Position numbers and translations under genes: made by a program. A stretch of 64,000 nucleotides of DNA from Kaiparowitsia implicata GSE-PSE-MK54-09C (lineage in GTDB: Bacteria > Cyanobacteriota > Cyanobacteriia > Elainellales > Elainellaceae), in NCBI GenBank assembly GCA_019359435.1, contig JAHHHI010000064.1, positions 61,951 through 125,950 of the forward strand. The letters run 5' to 3'. This document shows positions 62,547 to 64,000 of this stretch, piece after piece (position 1 is the stretch's first letter; every line of letters begins with the position of its first letter). The notes beneath the pieces were generated by a model. That model saw only the letters and a list, made by a program, of their open reading frames with translations, was not told where the DNA came from and made no database searches.

Positions 62547-62643
62547 CCAGTAGTTGCAGTTCGCTCCAGGCCTGACGGTTCGCCCCCGACGACCTTTTCT
62601 CCGCCTAGGAGCAGAAAGGTGCCGCTGAACAAAAGCGTTATCG
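62541..62643 (+). repeat. attC8, divergent attC of the last cassette
   Basis: It starts ATTTAAC, complementary to the cassette-8 start GTTAAAT, and ends TGAAC-AAAAGC-GTTATCG. In between, ACCTTTTCTCC pairs with GGAGCAGAAAGGT. About 103 bp, unlike the 76-bp sites, so this cassette seems to come from another integron lineage. The right word does not fit GTTRRRY, as can happen when the array end joins non-cassette DNA. Confidence 0.5.
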
Positions 62644-62831
62644 GATTTCTAGTCAGGGATACCCTGTTACTTGCAATAAGTCAGGGTGATGCCTGGAATG
62701 ATCCAGGCATTGGCACCGCTCCGGTTGGAGCCTGTTTGGATGTATTCGGGGGCGTCGTTCTGATCAGCCTTCTTTCTTAACTCTCCCTGTCCTTCGGGCA
62801 TACCAGCGCCTAGTCACTTCCTTGGTGATCG

Positions 62832-63101
62832 CTATCCCGCGTTCTGACTGGTCAAGTTTCGGTTGGCTTCTTCGTACTCGGGGCTGGTCTGACCACACTC
62901 TGGGGCTATTTGGCCGCTGGCAACCCAAAGCGCATATTGCGGGTAGATCTTTACCAGCACCTCTACCTCCTCAGTACTCAACCTCACCTTTTTGTGGCGA
63001 AGGTTCTTCCATCGGCTGTAGCTGATTTCCGACTGCCTAACGAGGTCGTCCAGGCCAGTCTTATAAATTAGGGTTATGGCCCTGTCCTGCATTGATTCCA
63101 T
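62832..63101 (-). CDS. Pf-like filamentous phage repressor C
   Basis: 89 residues: MQDRAITLIYKTGLDDLVRQ then SEISYSRWKNLRHKKVRLST EEVEVLVKIYPQYALWVASG and ECGQTSPEYEEANRNL. These closely fit the small repressor of Pseudomonas Pf-type inoviruses. It represses the divergent early genes through the palindromes at 63,121. Three phage-type genes diverge from it. Confidence 0.85.
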   Translation of the reverse strand: MESMQDRAITLIYKTGLDDLVRQSEISYSRWKNLRHKKVRLSTEEVEVLVKIYPQYALWVASGQIAPECGQTSPEYEEANRNLTSQNAG

Positions 63102-63120
63102 AAAGTTCTAAAAGCTCTCC

Positions 63121-63205
63121 GAGTTCAATATTTGAACTCTAGGGTTGAACTGTTATTATCGCCCCACGAGTTCAATATCTACACTCCAGAAATGAACTCA
63201 TATAG
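63121..63205. promoter_or_regulatory. Phage operator cluster
   Basis: GAGTTCAATATTTGAACTC (63,121-63,139) is a near-perfect palindrome. Half-sites GGTTGAAC (63,143), GAGTTCAATAT (63,168) and TGAACTCATAT (63,192) follow in the gap between the repressor gene and the early genes. The pattern suggests several repressor sites. Confidence 0.65.
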
Positions 63206-63238
63206 CCCAACAAAGACCAACATAGTGCAGGAAAGCCC

Positions 63239-63463
63239 ATGGACTTGGAAGAAAGCAACCTCACTGCAAAAGGCACTCTGCCGGCCCCGCCGGTTCTCCC
63301 TTGGCGCGAGTTCGCCGATTGGATTCGCATGGCCGACGACCACAATACCGTTTGGGGTTGGATTCGTAACGGTCACCTGCCGTCGCACAAGGTCGGTAAA
63401 CACGTAATGGTCAATGTAGCTCTCTTGACCACACAGCTACTGGAAAAGGAGTCGACCCTATGA
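63239..63463 (+). CDS. Pf-like early phage protein, excisionase-like
   Basis: 74 residues: LPWREFADWIRMADDHNTVW then GWIRNGHLPSHKVGKHVMVN V, the winged-helix pattern of Xis/AlpA-like proteins in Pf prophages. It may control excision or early transcription. It overlaps the next gene by 4 bases. Confidence 0.75.
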   Translation: MDLEESNLTAKGTLPAPPVLPWREFADWIRMADDHNTVWGWIRNGHLPSHKVGKHVMVNVALLTTQLLEKESTL

Positions 63464-63675
63464 ACAAGGCCGACGACAGCCTGGACCTGTGCAGCGTGAA
63501 GACCTTTGCCGAAATGAGCGGCATATCAATCGATGAAGCAATCGACTGGGTGGACAACGGCACCGTCCCCAGCATGCGGCTGGCCGACTTCCGCATGGTC
63601 AACCTCGCCCGCCTGCGTGCCGATCTGCTCAAGGGTAAAAAAGAGTTCAAAGCGGGGGACTACAGCCATGCGTAA
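63460..63675 (+). CDS. Pf-like small DNA-binding protein
   Basis: 71 residues: SVKTFAEMSGISIDEAIDWV then GTVPSMRLADFRMVNLARLR A. It is an HTH with the same layout as its upstream neighbour (xx-HTH-x-V-G/A-xx-x-M-V-N). The two may be tandem duplicates of one regulator fold. It overlaps the next gene (ATGCGTAA). Confidence 0.72.
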   Translation: MNKADDSLDLCSVKTFAEMSGISIDEAIDWVDNGTVPSMRLADFRMVNLARLRADLLKGKKEFKAGDYSHA

Positions 63676-64000
63676 GCCACCAGTCCAGTTCGATACCGCC
63701 ACCGCCATGGCCTATGTGGGCCAAGCCGTACTACTTGAACTCATCATGGATGAAGATGAGCCGCCTTACTGGTGCTGCATGCACATCGTTGGCCTTGTAC
63801 TGACCAAGGACGGCGTATGGGACTTCCCCTATTTCATGACCATGAGCCTGACCCCCGATGGCCGCACGCCGTCCGAAGTGCCCTTTAACGACATTCTGTC
63901 CATTCGGGTGATGCAGCACCGCGACCGGCATGGTTCCGGCAACGTACTGGACTGCATCACCCACCCTAACTCGGCCGAGTCAGGGGCCGCGCTCCCGGCT
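63668..64000 (+). CDS. Pf-like phage protein, cut by window end
   Basis: 111 codons visible from ATG 63,668: MRKPPVQFDTATAMAYVGQA then LIMDEDEPPYWCCMHIVGLV and DGVWDFPYFMTMSLTPDGRT. It resembles the conserved protein that follows the small DNA-binding genes in Pf prophages. The role is unknown. The stop lies outside the window. Confidence 0.7.
   Translation, partial: MRKPPVQFDTATAMAYVGQAVLLELIMDEDEPPYWCCMHIVGLVLTKDGVWDFPYFMTMSLTPDGRTPSEVPFNDILSIRVMQHRDRHGSGNVLDCITHPNSAESGAALPA

Overview
The window is from a gamma-proteobacterium of the genus Pseudomonas, probably the alcaligenes/mendocina/stutzeri side. The evidence is: an EF-P with Arg32 next to its rhamnosyltransferase EarP; an HsbR/HsbA-like phosphatase and anti-sigma-antagonist pair; about 76-bp integron attC sites of the Pseudomonas type; and a Pf-like filamentous phage repressor. 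It is a mosaic of ordinary chromosome (about 44.2-58.7 kb) between two accessory regions.

0-32 kb: a conjugative element of the Tn4371 family of integrative and conjugative elements (ICEs). A truncated substrate-binding protein gene, an IS21-type end, an exported Cys/His-rich peptide, an orphan frameshifted imuA behind a LexA box and a membrane protein lead into ardA, an AlpA-like HTH gene, repA, parA, a small partition-type gene, traF and the VirD2-like relaxase. A 7-kb cargo block (10.1-17.1 kb) sits between relaxase and traR. It holds a divergent XRE regulator and the run 5-aminolevulinate synthase, GNAT acyltransferase, Gfo/Idh oxidoreductase, class-II asparagine-synthetase-like enzyme and MFS exporter. 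Pseudomonas makes heme precursor from glutamyl-tRNA, so an ALA synthase with these partners looks like a small-molecule pathway; I do not recognise it and rank it as the best candidate for something undescribed. After traR come an AT-rich orphan gene and rnk, then traG (broken by a +1 frameshift), an RHH gene, trbBCDEJKLFGI and a DUF2274 gene.

32-44 kb: a mobile-element graveyard. It contains higBA, a hipA fragment, inverted IS3-type ends around a GNAT-Rnk fusion gene, a complete IS21-family istAB pair, IS110 and IS1182 remnants, and two direct copies of an IS21-type end bracketing an integron fragment (attI-like sequence, one attC, two cassettes). At the right are a PrtN-like activator and a tyrosine integrase abutting the 5' end of dusA, a known integration hot spot. 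No integrase of the Tn4371 type is visible, so the dusA integrase may be the only one left for the whole island.

44-58.7 kb: core chromosome. dusA, transaldolase, hsbA/hsbR-like genes, a PilZ gene, mlaA, a HAD-like gene, DUF4404, queF, pyrF, DUF3291, DUF1127, two LysR genes around a TauE/SafE transporter, efp, earP and a periplasmic binding protein.

58.8-64 kb: a second accessory region starting at a tRNA-Ser-like 3' fragment with its terminator. An attI-like site is followed by eight integron cassettes, all reading rightward, separated by attC sites whose outer core words covary cassette by cassette. No intI is present. The array runs directly into the immunity/early region of a Pf-like filamentous prophage that leaves the window.
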